Shown here in pieces: positions 1 to 8,097 of a stretch of 64,000 bases of DNA. The translations under genes and the position numbers were made by a program. Origin of the DNA: Gaetbulibacter_A aestuarii (lineage in GTDB: Bacteria > Bacteroidota > Bacteroidia > Flavobacteriales > Flavobacteriaceae); assembly GCF_039537665.1 (NCBI RefSeq), contig NZ_BAABAY010000002.1, forward strand, positions 62,001 through 126,000, read 5' to 3'. The notes beneath the pieces are model-generated. The model did not search any database, was not told the origin of the DNA, and worked only from the letters and a program-made list of their open reading frames with translations. The stretch's first letter is position 1. Each line of letters begins with the position of its first letter.

Positions 1-321
1 CTCAGAATGCTTCCAAAAAAGGGTGTTGAACAAAGGTCCTAAAACTAGGATATAAGTTGAAAGCCAAATTCCTAAAGCAATAACTTCGAAAAATAACCAA
101 TCTTTCTTGAAGATGCGTGCCAACAGCTTATTTAAAGAAAACATGATTATTATAAGGGAAGAAATTGCGGCTATGCAAAATAATGCCCAGTCCACAGGAT
201 ACATTTCAAATTGGGATTCCGGACGGCTAATATGGTCGTAATAATCGTAACAGGAGTAAAGAATAACGATCAGGAAAAAGTAAAAAATGGGGTTTGAAAT
301 TAGAGTTTTCTTGGTTGCCAA
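1..321 (-). CDS. Membrane protein fragment, 3' end beyond the window
   Basis: The minus strand is open from about position 414 to the window edge. The reading is protein-like: a hydrophobic segment (ISNPIFYFFLIVILYS), a polar loop (YYDHISRPESQF), a second segment (CIAAISSLIIIMF) and a third (VIALGIWLSTYILVL), so at least three membrane helices. No ATG precedes the first helix. The only conventional start ahead of it is TTG at 321-319, giving N-terminus MATKKTLISNP. The first in-frame ATG, at 204, would drop the first helix. Either the TTG is used or the 5' end is damaged. I do not recognise the family. The gene is divergent from the MtfA-like gene that follows. Confidence 0.5.
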   Translation of the reverse strand, partial: MATKKTLISNPIFYFFLIVILYSCYDYYDHISRPESQFEMYPVDWALFCIAAISSLIIIMFSLNKLLARIFKKDWLFFEVIALGIWLSTYILVLGPLFNTLFWKHSE

Positions 322-486
322 GGTGTTTTCAGATTGGTAGTTAAACAAAAAAGCCAATGGTTTAAAGACGGACTTTTGAACTTTATTTTGTATCCATATA
401 TAAAGTGGTTTGTATCAACTTATTAAAAAAGTTACAAATTTTATTCTATATTGCTTCTTAATAAATGTTTAATAGCCACCAAATCC

Positions 487-1332
487 ATGTTATTTCTTCT
501 CTTAGATCAAAACTTAGAATCAGGTATTATCTCAGGAATAATCTTTCTTGCCTGTATCGGTGTGATGACCTTTTTCGCTTTTAGATTGGTAGAGCGTATC
601 TATTCGTTAATCTATAAAAGACCGATTTTTGTTCACTGGTATTTCAAATTACGAACTATTAATCCCGATCAAAAACAAATATTACAAGAACAATTTTTGT
701 TTTACAACAAGCTATCACAAAGGAAGAAGCGCTTTTTTGAACACCGGGTGGCAACCTTCATTAAAAACAAAAAGTTCCTAGGAAGAGATGGTATCGCAGT
801 TGATGGCGATGTTGAAGTATTAATTGCTGCCACTGCTGTAATGCTCACCTTTGGATTTCGTGATTATCTGATCGGGGCTGTTTCGACAATCATAATTTAT
901 CCGGAAAAGTTTTTTTCTCAGATCAAGCAAGAATATCACAAAGGAGAATTTAACCCTTTGTTAAGTGCTCTGGTATTATCTTGGAAAGATTTTAAAGAAG
1001 GTTACGCCATTGAAAATGATAATTTAAATCTAGGGATTCACGAATTCGCACATGCTATTCATTTTAATAGTAAAACGGAATCAGATATTAGCTCCGTAAT
1101 ATTCAGGGAATCTATCAATGAATTATTGCACTTGCTTTCAAATGATAAAAAACTGAGGGACGATCTTGTAAACTCGCATTATTTAAGAAGTTACGCCTAT
1201 ACTAATCCATTTGAATTCTTAGCAGTAATCATTGAAAATTTTATTGAAACGCCTCATCTTTTCAAAGATCAATTTCCGCAGATTTACGGTAAAGTGAAGC
1301 AGATGCTAAATTTCAACGTAAGAGGATATTAA
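487..1332 (+). CDS. MtfA-like (M90 family) zinc metallopeptidase
   Basis: 281 aa from the ATG at 487; a TTG 36 bases upstream is in frame but less likely. An N-terminal hydrophobic segment (residues about 7-30) suggests membrane anchoring, unlike the soluble E. coli MtfA. The zinc motif H-E-F-A-H begins near residue 185, preceded by the family-typical S-W-K-D-F and G-I-H. A later N-P-F-E-F-L-A-V segment matches the family position of the third zinc ligand (Glu). E. coli MtfA binds the Mlc repressor and has aminopeptidase activity; the substrate here is unknown. The CBS-domain gene follows after 79 bases but has its own promoter-like signals. Family assignment is firm, role is inferred. Confidence 0.8.
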   Translation: MLFLLLDQNLESGIISGIIFLACIGVMTFFAFRLVERIYSLIYKRPIFVHWYFKLRTINPDQKQILQEQFLFYNKLSQRKKRFFEHRVATFIKNKKFLGRDGIAVDGDVEVLIAATAVMLTFGFRDYLIGAVSTIIIYPEKFFSQIKQEYHKGEFNPLLSALVLSWKDFKEGYAIENDNLNLGIHEFAHAIHFNSKTESDISSVIFRESINELLHLLSNDKKLRDDLVNSHYLRSYAYTNPFEFLAVIIENFIETPHLFKDQFPQIYGKVKQMLNFNVRGY

Positions 1333-1342
1333 ACTGGGACTC

Positions 1343-1356
1343 ATGACATTTGTCAT
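1343..1356 (+). promoter_or_regulatory. Palindromic operator candidate ATGAC-N4-GTCAT (site 1)
   Basis: A perfect inverted repeat, ATGAC ATTT GTCAT, extends to 8-base arms (TCATGACA / TGTCATGA, 1341-1358). It lies between the MtfA-like gene and the CBS-domain gene. Its centre (1349.5) is 33 bp upstream of the centre of the candidate -7 element at 1379-1386. The same motif with the same spacing precedes the YceI gene near 25.1 kb. The pentamer-N4-pentamer layout resembles FNR-family sites; the regulator is not identified. Confidence 0.55.
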
Positions 1357-1378
1357 GAAATGGCTTTGTTTTATATGG

Positions 1379-1386
1379 TAATTTTA
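1379..1386 (+). promoter_or_regulatory. Candidate -7 element for the CBS-domain gene
   Basis: TAATTTTA matches the Bacteroidota -7 consensus TAnnTTTG at 7 of 8 positions. It sits 26 bases upstream of the ATG and 33 bp (centre to centre) from the palindrome at 1343-1356. There is no obvious -33 TTTG, as expected for an activator-dependent promoter. Confidence 0.4.
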
Positions 1387-1411
1387 ACTTGTATATTTAA
1401 AGTAAACCACC

Positions 1412-1837
1412 ATGATACGCAAAGCACCGGTTTCATTAATAATGACAGAGCCTGTTATTACTTTGAAAAAAACTGATAGTTTAAAAAAGGCAGAATCTTT
1501 ATTTAAAAAGCATCATATTCGGCACATTCCTATTGTTTCTTCCGGGGCTGTAATTGGGATGCTGAGTTACACGGATATGCTACGGTTAAGTTTTGTGAAT
1601 ATCTTTAATGAAAATGAGGAGGAAGACGATCCTGATGTTTCCGTTTATAATATGCTAACGATCCAACAGGTTATGACACAGAATATTGTAACTGTTACAA
1701 CATCAAACTCCATCAAAGAAGTGGCTGAAATATTAGCGTCAAGAGAATTTCACGCTTTACCGGTAGTGAAATACAATAAATTAGTAGGGATCGTTACAAC
1801 AACAGACCTTATAAAATATTTAATTAACCAGTTTTAG
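1412..1837 (+). CDS. Two-CBS-domain protein
   Basis: 141 aa consisting of a tandem CBS pair and little else. The first domain (about residues 9-70) contains V-S-L-I-M-T-E-P-V-I-T and G-M-L-S-Y-T-D; the second (about 85-140) has V-M-T-Q-N-I-V-T-V and G-I-V-T-T-T-D. Such stand-alone pairs usually bind adenine nucleotides and act as energy or stress sensors, but the ligand and partner cannot be told from sequence. The stop overlaps the stop of convergent rpe by 4 bases. Its upstream region carries the palindrome plus -7 module shared with the YceI cluster, suggesting control by a CRP/FNR-type activator. Confidence 0.85.
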   Translation: MIRKAPVSLIMTEPVITLKKTDSLKKAESLFKKHHIRHIPIVSSGAVIGMLSYTDMLRLSFVNIFNENEEEDDPDVSVYNMLTIQQVMTQNIVTVTTSNSIKEVAEILASREFHALPVVKYNKLVGIVTTTDLIKYLINQF

Positions 1838-2496
1838 GAATTGGCTAAGGCTTTAAGATCTCCAATAGTTTTGATCTGATCTTCGCTTTTGAATACAAAA
1901 CTACCAGCTACTAAAACATCGGCTCCGGCATCAACAAGTGCTTTTGCGTTTTTATCAGTTACGCCACCATCTATCTCGATGCGTGTTGACGCGCCGCGAC
2001 GCTCGATCAAAGCTTTTAATTGAGCGATTTTGTTATATGTATTCTCAATAAATTTTTGACCTCCAAAACCTGGATTCACACTCATCATACAAACCAAATC
2101 GATGTCGTTAATAATATCTTCTAATAAGCTAACATTGGTATGCGGGTTTAAGGCCACACCTGCTTGCATGCCTTCTGCTTTAATAGCTTGAAGGGTTCGG
2201 TGTAAATGGGTGCAGGCTTCATAGTGGACCGATAAAATATTAGCTCCAAGATCAGCAAAGGTTTTGATGTAACGATCGGGATCCACAATCATTAAATGCA
2301 CATCAACAGGCTTTTTTGTGTATTTGGTAATGGCTTTTAAAACCGGCATACCAAAGGAAATATTTGGAACAAAAACACCATCCATAATATCAATGTGAAA
2401 CCAATCGGCATCACTATGATTAACCATGTGGATATCGCGTTCCAGATTGGCAAAATCAGCAGCTAAAATAGAGGGTGCTATAAGTTTTGAAGACAT
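1834..2496 (-). CDS. rpe: Ribulose-phosphate 3-epimerase
   Basis: 220 aa, normal length. Interconverts ribulose 5-phosphate and xylulose 5-phosphate in the pentose phosphate pathway (cytosol). The TIM-barrel signatures are all visible: A-P-S-I-L-A-A-D-F near the N-terminus, the metal-site H-I-D-I-M-D-G, V-D-V-H-L-M-I, H-Y-E-A, M-S-V-N-P-G-F-G-G-Q, and E-I-D-G-G-V near the C-terminus. It lies downstream of rpoD on the same strand, but a strong terminator separates them. Convergent with the CBS gene. Confidence 0.96.
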   Translation of the reverse strand: MSSKLIAPSILAADFANLERDIHMVNHSDADWFHIDIMDGVFVPNISFGMPVLKAITKYTKKPVDVHLMIVDPDRYIKTFADLGANILSVHYEACTHLHRTLQAIKAEGMQAGVALNPHTNVSLLEDIINDIDLVCMMSVNPGFGGQKFIENTYNKIAQLKALIERRGASTRIEIDGGVTDKNAKALVDAGADVLVAGSFVFKSEDQIKTIGDLKALANS

Positions 2497-2570
2497 GAAT
2501 TTAAGTATTAATTTTTAGCAAAGATAGTAAAGTTCTTTACTTGGATTCTCCTGAATTTTATAAAAGAATA

Positions 2571-2595
2571 AACCCCCGGTAATCAGCCGGGGGTT
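2571..2595 (-). terminator. Rho-independent terminator of rpoD
   Basis: Perfect 9-bp stem (AACCCCCGG / CCGGGGGTT) around a 7-base loop. On the minus strand it is followed by a T-rich tract. It lies between the rpoD stop and the rpe start. Confidence 0.85.
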
Positions 2596-2656
2596 CTTTC
2601 ATCAATCAAAAAACGAACAGTTATATGTGTAACTGTTTGTTGCCGTAATTCAGGCC

Positions 2657-3520
2657 TTAGCCTAAATAAGTTTTTAATATTTTACTTCTAGACGTATGTT
2701 TTAATCTACGAATAGCTTTTTCTTTAATTTGTCTCACACGCTCACGAGTCAGATCGAAAGTTTCACCTATTTCTTCTAAGGTCATAGGATGTTGATTTCC
2801 TAAACCGAAGTACAAGCGAATAACATCAGCTTCACGAGGTGTTAAGGTTTCAAGTGCACGTTCAATCTCAGTTCTTAAGGATTCATGTAATAATTCCTTA
2901 TCCGGATTTGGTGATTCGCCGCTATTTAATACATCATAGAGGTTTGAATCTTCACCTTCAACCAATGGCGCATCCATACTTACATGGCGCCCCGAGTTTT
3001 TCATGGATTCCTTAACATCGTTAATTGTCATGTCCAGTTCTTTGGCAATTTCTTCAGCCGAAGGCGGACGTTCGTGACTTTGCTCTAAAAAGGCAAACGT
3101 CTTGTTAATTTTGTTAATAGAACCAATTTTGTTAAGTGGTAAACGTACAATACGTGATTGTTCAGCTAATGCCTGAAGAATCGATTGACGAATCCACCAA
3201 ACAGCGTAAGAAATGAATTTGAAACCACGGGTTTCATCAAATCTTTGAGCCGCTTTTATTAATCCAAGGTTACCTTCATTAATTAAATCAGGAAGGGTTA
3301 AGCCCTGGTTTTGATACTGTTTTGCAACAGAAACAACGAATCTAAGATTCGCTTTGGTAAGCTTTTCTAAAGCTACCTGATCACCTGCTTTGATGCGTTG
3401 TGCTAATTCAACTTCTTCATCGGCGGTAATTAAATCTACCTTTCCGATTTCTTGCAGATACTTGTCTAACGAAGCGGTTTCTCTGTTGGTAACCTGCTTC
3501 GTAATTTTTAATTGTCTCAT
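2657..3520 (-). CDS. rpoD: Primary RNA polymerase sigma factor (RpoD/SigA)
   Basis: 287 aa, the short form typical of Bacteroidota housekeeping sigma, lacking the long region 1.1 and non-conserved region of E. coli. Region 1.2 ([10 protein letters not shown]) is followed by region 2 ([22 protein letters not shown]), region 3 and region 4.2 ([18 protein letters not shown]). It is the sigma expected to read the TTTG / TAnnTTTG promoters found across this window. Monocistronic: it has its own terminator downstream and an unrelated gene upstream. Confidence 0.97.
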   Translation of the reverse strand: MRQLKITKQVTNRETASLDKYLQEIGKVDLITADEEVELAQRIKAGDQVALEKLTKANLRFVVSVAKQYQNQGLTLPDLINEGNLGLIKAAQRFDETRGFKFISYAVWWIRQSILQALAEQSRIVRLPLNKIGSINKINKTFAFLEQSHERPPSAEEIAKELDMTINDVKESMKNSGRHVSMDAPLVEGEDSNLYDVLNSGESPNPDKELLHESLRTEIERALETLTPREADVIRLYFGLGNQHPMTLEEIGETFDLTRERVRQIKEKAIRRLKHTSRSKILKTYLG

Positions 3521-3660
3521 CTAAATTCTCCTGTATTGTATAAATAGGTGTTCATTTAGTTATACGTACAAAAGAACGAAAATGTTACAAAATGTTTTGT
3601 AATATAATAAAATTAAAACTAAAAATCACGACATGCATCTGTTATTCAAACAGATATATA

Positions 3661-4035
3661 TTAGATTTTTATTAACGCATTATTAGTAAGATTGATATCT
3701 TCAAGCATATCCTGAGTGAATTTGTAGTGTCCACGTTTGGTGATCAGTTTGAAGCGATGCTGCTTTAAATTACTCAAAGTATTTAAAAACAACCATTTTG
3801 ATTTCAGAAGATTTGGTTTTTCTGATTTTAAACTAATATCAAAGTAGTGTTTACGACCTTCTTTAGTGGCCACAATATCGGGAGTTACACTAATATCACT
3901 ACCTGCTTTTTTAAATGATTTTGGAGTTTCATAGCCTTCAAAATCAGCTTTAATATCCTCAAAACCCCGATTTTCCAGATAGTGGATGGAATCTTCTAAA
4001 ACGTCTGCGTATTTATCTTTATCTGCCTGTATCAT
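3661..4035 (-). CDS. Hypothetical protein, possible nuclease-like fold
   Basis: 124 aa, soluble, charged, no signal peptide. I do not recognise a named family. The middle (about residues 47-71) reads S-V-T-P-D-I-V-A then G-R-K-H-Y-F-D-I-S-L-K: an acidic residue after a proline, a beta-hairpin, then D-x-S-x-K. This layout is reminiscent of the PD-(D/E)xK nuclease core, although the second acidic/Lys spacing is not canonical. The C-terminal half is basic and helical. It lies alone between rpoD and the HTH gene. Function is unknown; the nuclease idea is only a fold guess. Confidence 0.6.
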   Translation of the reverse strand: MIQADKDKYADVLEDSIHYLENRGFEDIKADFEGYETPKSFKKAGSDISVTPDIVATKEGRKHYFDISLKSEKPNLLKSKWLFLNTLSNLKQHRFKLITKRGHYKFTQDMLEDINLTNNALIKI

Positions 4036-4136
4036 ATTTCAAATTTAATTATTCTCGTAAGAGATAATATAACTAAAATTGGCTGATATCCAAATTTTTA
4101 ACAGTGTTTAACGGTTTTAGTTCCCTTTGGTAGAGG

Positions 4137-5138
4137 TTATTCGAAATCGAAAGCGTCGTCATCTATTCGAATACGCTCTCGTAATCGGTTGATTTTATGA
4201 TGTATTCTGTTGAAGAATAAGGATCTGTCCTTTTCACCCGCATTAACTAAAAGCTTAGAACTACTCATTTCTTTCTTAAAAATGTCATAACGCATTTCAC
4301 AGGTGGGTTGATGTTCTATTTTTATATAACTAATAACGGAAAAAGGAATAAAAAAGACTTTTTGCATCGGGGTTATAACCATCATGGTGTTGCTCATATT
4401 ATGAATATGATTCACATAAAGGTTATAGATAGCTTGACCCTTCGAAGCATCAAGAGATTGTTTTATGGCTTGTTTTTCAATATCCCGGATAACATCTTCG
4501 ATATCAGAACAAATTTTCAGTGCTAAATCTTTTGATAAAGCGCCAGCTTCAAAATAATATAAAACCTGTTGTAAGGTTCCATTTATAGTCGTATTGTTCC
4601 AAATTTCAGTGATGTTGATGTCTTTATATATATTTCCTAATCGAAATGCATTATCTAATAAATCCTTAGGAATGCTTTTAATAAAGTCATCAAAGGTTAT
4701 TTTTTTCTTCGTGATCTCTGGTTCTATATCCTTTAGCCAGACATATATTTTATAGCGAGATAAGTAATTGTCTTTAAGCGTATGAAAAACCGGAATATCT
4801 TTAGCCGAATAAATGACTGAGCAGCCTTTGATCTTGGTAAGTGGAATTAAATTTTCGTAGGATTTTTTCATCCACATATTTATCCCGTCGATACTTTGAA
4901 GTGGCGGGGAAAGATCAGCAAGAATACTATGCTCACTTCCTACCTCAAATAATTTATTAAGGGATATTTTGTAATATCTGGCAAGCTTTACGGCTTCGTC
5001 TATGGATAACGTGGTTTTTAAGTTGATTCGGCGGTAAGCGGCATCATAGCCAACGTCCAAAACACCCGCTACTTCATCTACAAAAGAGGAAGTGTCCGGG
5101 GTCTTGCTTTTTAAATAACTGAAAAATTGTTCTTGCAT
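4137..5138 (-). CDS. HTH (BetR/XRE-like) transcriptional regulator
   Basis: 333 aa. The N-terminal 65 residues form a helix-turn-helix: helices around S-F-V-D-E-V-A-G-V-L-D-V, the turn D-A-A-Y-R-R, then S-I-D-E-A-V-K-L-A-R-Y-Y-K-I-S. This resembles the BetR-type domain of Bacteroidota regulators. The remaining 260 residues are a long alpha/beta region without a recognisable ligand domain, ending in a basic, Arg-rich segment and an acidic tail (D-D-D-A-F-D-F-E). No membrane segments. Targets are unknown; it sits alone, divergent from the AraC regulator gene. Confidence 0.65.
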   Translation of the reverse strand: MQEQFFSYLKSKTPDTSSFVDEVAGVLDVGYDAAYRRINLKTTLSIDEAVKLARYYKISLNKLFEVGSEHSILADLSPPLQSIDGINMWMKKSYENLIPLTKIKGCSVIYSAKDIPVFHTLKDNYLSRYKIYVWLKDIEPEITKKKITFDDFIKSIPKDLLDNAFRLGNIYKDINITEIWNNTTINGTLQQVLYYFEAGALSKDLALKICSDIEDVIRDIEKQAIKQSLDASKGQAIYNLYVNHIHNMSNTMMVITPMQKVFFIPFSVISYIKIEHQPTCEMRYDIFKKEMSSSKLLVNAGEKDRSLFFNRIHHKINRLRERIRIDDDAFDFE

Positions 5139-5446
5139 TTTTTGAAAAAATTAAAAGAACATGGCCCTGGGTTTGTGAAATTTAATAAAAAAAGTAGATA
5201 TAATTAGACATTTTTTATATCTAAAGGTAAATTTTACAAGTAATTTAGTACCAGAAAATTACTATTGTGTGATTTAAATTTTAGGTCATGTTTAAAAAAA
5301 GCGACATACAACCATCAAAAAAACCATGGATACATCTACTTCCTATGATTGATAAATACATGTATCATGTGCTGATGAGTAAAAAATTTAAAGCCGACAT
5401 TCGAATAAATGCCTGAAATACTTATATTTAGGTAAACATTTACAGA
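5139..5446. other. 308-bp divergent intergenic region
   Basis: Region between the HTH gene (minus) and the AraC gene (plus). It is very AT-rich at 5139-5280. It contains one short open reading frame (5288-5416, listed separately) and a TATATTTA stretch at 5424-5431 that matches TAnnTTTG at 7 of 8 positions and could be the AraC gene promoter. No repeats or RNA genes were seen. Confidence 0.5.
5288..5416 (+). CDS. Possible small protein or gene remnant, 42 aa
   Basis: ATG to TGA, 42 aa, basic, reading M-F-K-K-S-D-I-Q-P-S-K-K-P-W-I-H-L-L-P-M and ending K-F-K-A-D-I-R-I-N-A. The segment P-W-I-H-L-L-P-M resembles the loop-and-helix starts in the membrane half of AraC-type regulators such as the next gene, so it may be a decayed copy rather than a functional small protein. 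There is no clear ribosome binding site. It stops 30 bases before the AraC gene start. Confidence 0.25.
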   Translation: MFKKSDIQPSKKPWIHLLPMIDKYMYHVLMSKKFKADIRINA

Positions 5447-6619
5447 GTGTCATTGGTTAAAATTGTAAATTTTTTACTCATTGCAGGTGTTCTACAAGGG
5501 TTCGGTTTCAACCTGGTCACCGTATTCGTTAAAAAGAAATATGATAAGGTTATCATATTTCTTAATCTTACTGTTCTCTTTATTTCTTTAAATAATCTTC
5601 AGGCTGTTTTATCAGAATATCAATTCTTTCAGAATGTTTTTCTTTTAAAGAATCTTTTAATTCCCTGGTACTTCCTAATTTTCCCTATGTTTTATTCCTT
5701 TACCACGCATTATTTGAAGGTTCAGGATAAGGTTAAAGATTTTTTAAAACCTTCTTTGATTATTTTCACTGCTGAAATCGCTATTCGACTTTGTTTCATT
5801 TCTTATGAATATTATGAAAACGAAATTTATGGCATACATTCTTCCTTGGTCGCGGATTATACCCGGATAGAAGATGTGGTTAATTTGTTCTTTGGTTCGT
5901 TTCTTTTCTTTAATGCCTGTTTACTGATTTTTCGAAGAAACCATTTAATTTCTTATGTATTGTCCTTTGACGATTTAAATTGGATCAAATGGTTTATCCG
6001 ACTTGGTGGTATTGTTATTTTGATCTGGGTGGTTGCCCTTGGGTTAGATTTAAAACTTTGCTTTGGTACGGATGAAGAAACCTGTAATCAGATCCCTTAT
6101 ATGTTCCTCCGGTTGAGCGATTCTATGTTATTATACTGGATTGGTTATCAGGGAATTTATAAATACAATGTACTAAAAGATCGGATCGTGTTACGGAGTA
6201 CCATTGCTCAAGGTGAAGATTTGATTCCTTCACCTAATGTGCAACATACTTCAAATGATCCGGATGACTTTTTTAATGATAAACATGAAAATGATTTCAA
6301 TGCCATTAAAAAGCATATTATCAAAAATAAATTATACCTCGATCCGCTATTAAGTATGGAAACAGTGGCAGCTGAATTGGGAATGAGTAAAAGTTACTTC
6401 TCAAAACTCGTAAACTCCTATAGTGATTATAATTTCTCTGATTTTATCAATTCACTTCGGGTTAAGCAGGCCAAGCGCTTTTTATCGGATGACACATTTA
6501 GCGATTATACCATAGTAGCTATTGGTTTGGAATGCGGATTTAACTCAAAATCCACCTTTTACTCGGCCTTTAAAAAATTCACTTCAGAGACTCCAACCTC
6601 ATATCGCGAACAATTTTAG
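5447..6619 (+). CDS. Membrane-anchored AraC-family transcriptional regulator
   Basis: 390 aa from a GTG start; a TTG two codons later is an alternative. Residues about 1-240 contain about seven hydrophobic segments (first: V-N-F-L-L-I-A-G-V-L-Q-G-F-G-F), the sensor layout of 7TM-AraC regulators in Bacteroidota. A charged linker leads to the C-terminal AraC DNA-binding domain (about 285-390) with both HTH units: S-M-E-T-V-A-A-E-L-G-M-S-K-S-Y-F and A-I-G-L-E-C-G-F-N-S-K-S-T-F. It probably senses an envelope signal. Position just ahead of the four-gene SDR/CPBP operon makes that operon its likely target, which is inference. Confidence 0.88.
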   Translation: MSLVKIVNFLLIAGVLQGFGFNLVTVFVKKKYDKVIIFLNLTVLFISLNNLQAVLSEYQFFQNVFLLKNLLIPWYFLIFPMFYSFTTHYLKVQDKVKDFLKPSLIIFTAEIAIRLCFISYEYYENEIYGIHSSLVADYTRIEDVVNLFFGSFLFFNACLLIFRRNHLISYVLSFDDLNWIKWFIRLGGIVILIWVVALGLDLKLCFGTDEETCNQIPYMFLRLSDSMLLYWIGYQGIYKYNVLKDRIVLRSTIAQGEDLIPSPNVQHTSNDPDDFFNDKHENDFNAIKKHIIKNKLYLDPLLSMETVAAELGMSKSYFSKLVNSYSDYNFSDFINSLRVKQAKRFLSDDTFSDYTIVAIGLECGFNSKSTFYSAFKKFTSETPTSYREQF

Positions 6620-6702
6620 CGAATTAATGTCCGAGATTATCGTTGGACATCCGAATTATTACACCTTAGACTTTATTGGATATTAGAACCATTGGGCTCA
6701 AA

Positions 6703-6710
6703 TACTTTTG
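6703..6710 (+). promoter_or_regulatory. Candidate -7 element for the 6.8-9.9 kb operon
   Basis: TACTTTTG is a full match to TAnnTTTG. It would place the transcription start near 6717, compatible with translation starts at 6740 or 6776 but not with the more upstream in-frame TTG at 6692. No good -33 TTTG lies at the usual spacing, which fits dependence on an activator such as the adjacent AraC protein. Confidence 0.4.
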
Positions 6711-6775
6711 GATTATCAAAAAATCTAAAACGTATAATTATGATACCGATGCTTCTTCTTTATGTGATCAAAAGA

Positions 6776-7423
6776 ATGAAAAAAAATTCGTTCTTTTTAA
6801 AATTGAAATCATGGTTTGTTAAAAGGTTATTAAAGTTAAAACTGATTACAGCCGCGATATTATTGAGTTTTTGTTACGCTAAAGCTGATACGATTCCAAA
6901 TCAAAAAACCTTTAATGTTATTAAGAACGATAAGGTAATTGGAACCATTACTATTAATAAGCAAGCCTTTGAAAGCCAAATAGTATATCATTTAAAAAGT
7001 GATATTAATGCCAAGGTCCTGATAAATTTCTGTATCAAAGGTGAGGAGAAGGCTGTTTATAAAAAGGGAATTTTGGTTTATTCCCGAGTTTATCGCACTG
7101 TAAACAATAATATAAAATCAAATCACCAGATTGTTTTTCAAAATAAAAAATATCTACTGAAGGAAGCTAGTGGTGAAACTTTTCTATCATTAAAACCTAT
7201 TACTGCAAACTTGGTTAGCCTGTATTTTAAAGAGCCTAAATCCTTAAGGTTTGTGTATTGCGATAATGCCAGAAAAATGGTTACCGTGGAACCTTTAGGA
7301 GAGGGAAAATATAAAGTTGTCTTTGAATCAGGTAAGTACAATATATACCATTATAAGGATGGTAAATGTGTTGGAGTAGAGGCAAATAGTAAATTATTTG
7401 ATGTTAACCTAATACCTGCTTAG
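6776..7423 (+). CDS. DUF6134-like secreted protein
   Basis: 215 aa from the ATG at 6776; an in-frame ATG at 6740 is possible. A basic N-terminus and a hydrophobic stretch ending S-F-C-Y-A-K-A-D predict Sec export after cleavage near A-K-A. The mature part is beta-rich: F-N-V-I-K-N-D-K-V-I-G-T-I-T-I near its start and Y-N-I-Y-H-Y-K-D-G-K-C near its end, which I recognise as resembling the DUF6134 family (unknown function). It is the first gene of an operon, 2 bases before the CPBP-like gene. It may bind a lipid or report envelope state, but nothing in the sequence proves this. Confidence 0.65.
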   Translation: MKKNSFFLKLKSWFVKRLLKLKLITAAILLSFCYAKADTIPNQKTFNVIKNDKVIGTITINKQAFESQIVYHLKSDINAKVLINFCIKGEEKAVYKKGILVYSRVYRTVNNNIKSNHQIVFQNKKYLLKEASGETFLSLKPITANLVSLYFKEPKSLRFVYCDNARKMVTVEPLGEGKYKVVFESGKYNIYHYKDGKCVGVEANSKLFDVNLIPA

Positions 7424-7425
7424 TC

Positions 7426-8097
7426 ATGAGCGTTTCAACCACACTTTGGGTGCTTATCGCAACGGTTTTTTCAACCTTTTTTGCCATAAGCTGGATATAT
7501 AAAAATCTTGGAATTACGAATCTTGAGAAGGCTTTAAAGCTACGAAACGGTCTGGTGTTTTTAAATATGAAACACGCCCTGGGGATTATGATTTTTGGAG
7601 TGTTTTTTTATTTGTCTTTACCTCAGTTGCAACACACTGTGAACACTATCGAGATTGCACCCTTAAATACGTTGATCCCCTACCTGATATTACTGTTCGT
7701 TTGTGCTTTTTTAGCATATCGCAGTGCGGGTAACATTGAAAATGACTATTTAGATCGAAGTCCGTATACCCTTTCCAGTGCCTGGAGTTATTTCATAATT
7801 CGTTTGGTTTTCTTGCTGGCTTATGAATTTTTCTTCAGAATCGTTATTCTCTTTTCGTTTTTAGAATATTTCAGCATATCCGAAGCCATTGCTTATAACA
7901 CCTTGTTATATGTATTGATTCACGCGTTCGATTCCAGAAAAGAGATCATAGGAGCCATCCCATTTGGTATCGTTCTATGCTTGTTTGCCTACCTCACACA
8001 AAGTGTTTGGTACGCTTTTATAATGCACGCGACCTTATCTACGGTTTATGAAATAACTATTTTTTTCAAACAAACTAAAACAACTTTATTATCATGA
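7426..8097 (+). CDS. CPBP (CAAX/Rce1-like) membrane protein with altered motifs
   Basis: 223 aa, about six membrane segments. The family's E-E-x-x-x-R motif appears as Y-E-F-F-F-R, so the first, catalytic Glu is Tyr. The second motif is kept as Y-V-L-I-H followed by A-F-D-S-R-K. In the third, the usual H-x-x-x-N becomes H-A-T-L-S. With two catalytic positions changed it may be an inactive relative or bind substrate without hydrolysis. Its stop overlaps the next gene's start in ATGA, implying translational coupling to the two SDR enzymes. The family call rests on the motif order and topology. Confidence 0.65.
   Translation: MSVSTTLWVLIATVFSTFFAISWIYKNLGITNLEKALKLRNGLVFLNMKHALGIMIFGVFFYLSLPQLQHTVNTIEIAPLNTLIPYLILLFVCAFLAYRSAGNIENDYLDRSPYTLSSAWSYFIIRLVFLLAYEFFFRIVILFSFLEYFSISEAIAYNTLLYVLIHAFDSRKEIIGAIPFGIVLCLFAYLTQSVWYAFIMHATLSTVYEITIFFKQTKTTLLS

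Noticed and set aside
6692..6775. TTG-initiated longer form of the DUF6134-like protein
   Set aside because: It would begin upstream of a full TAnnTTTG element and adds residues that do not fit a signal peptide.
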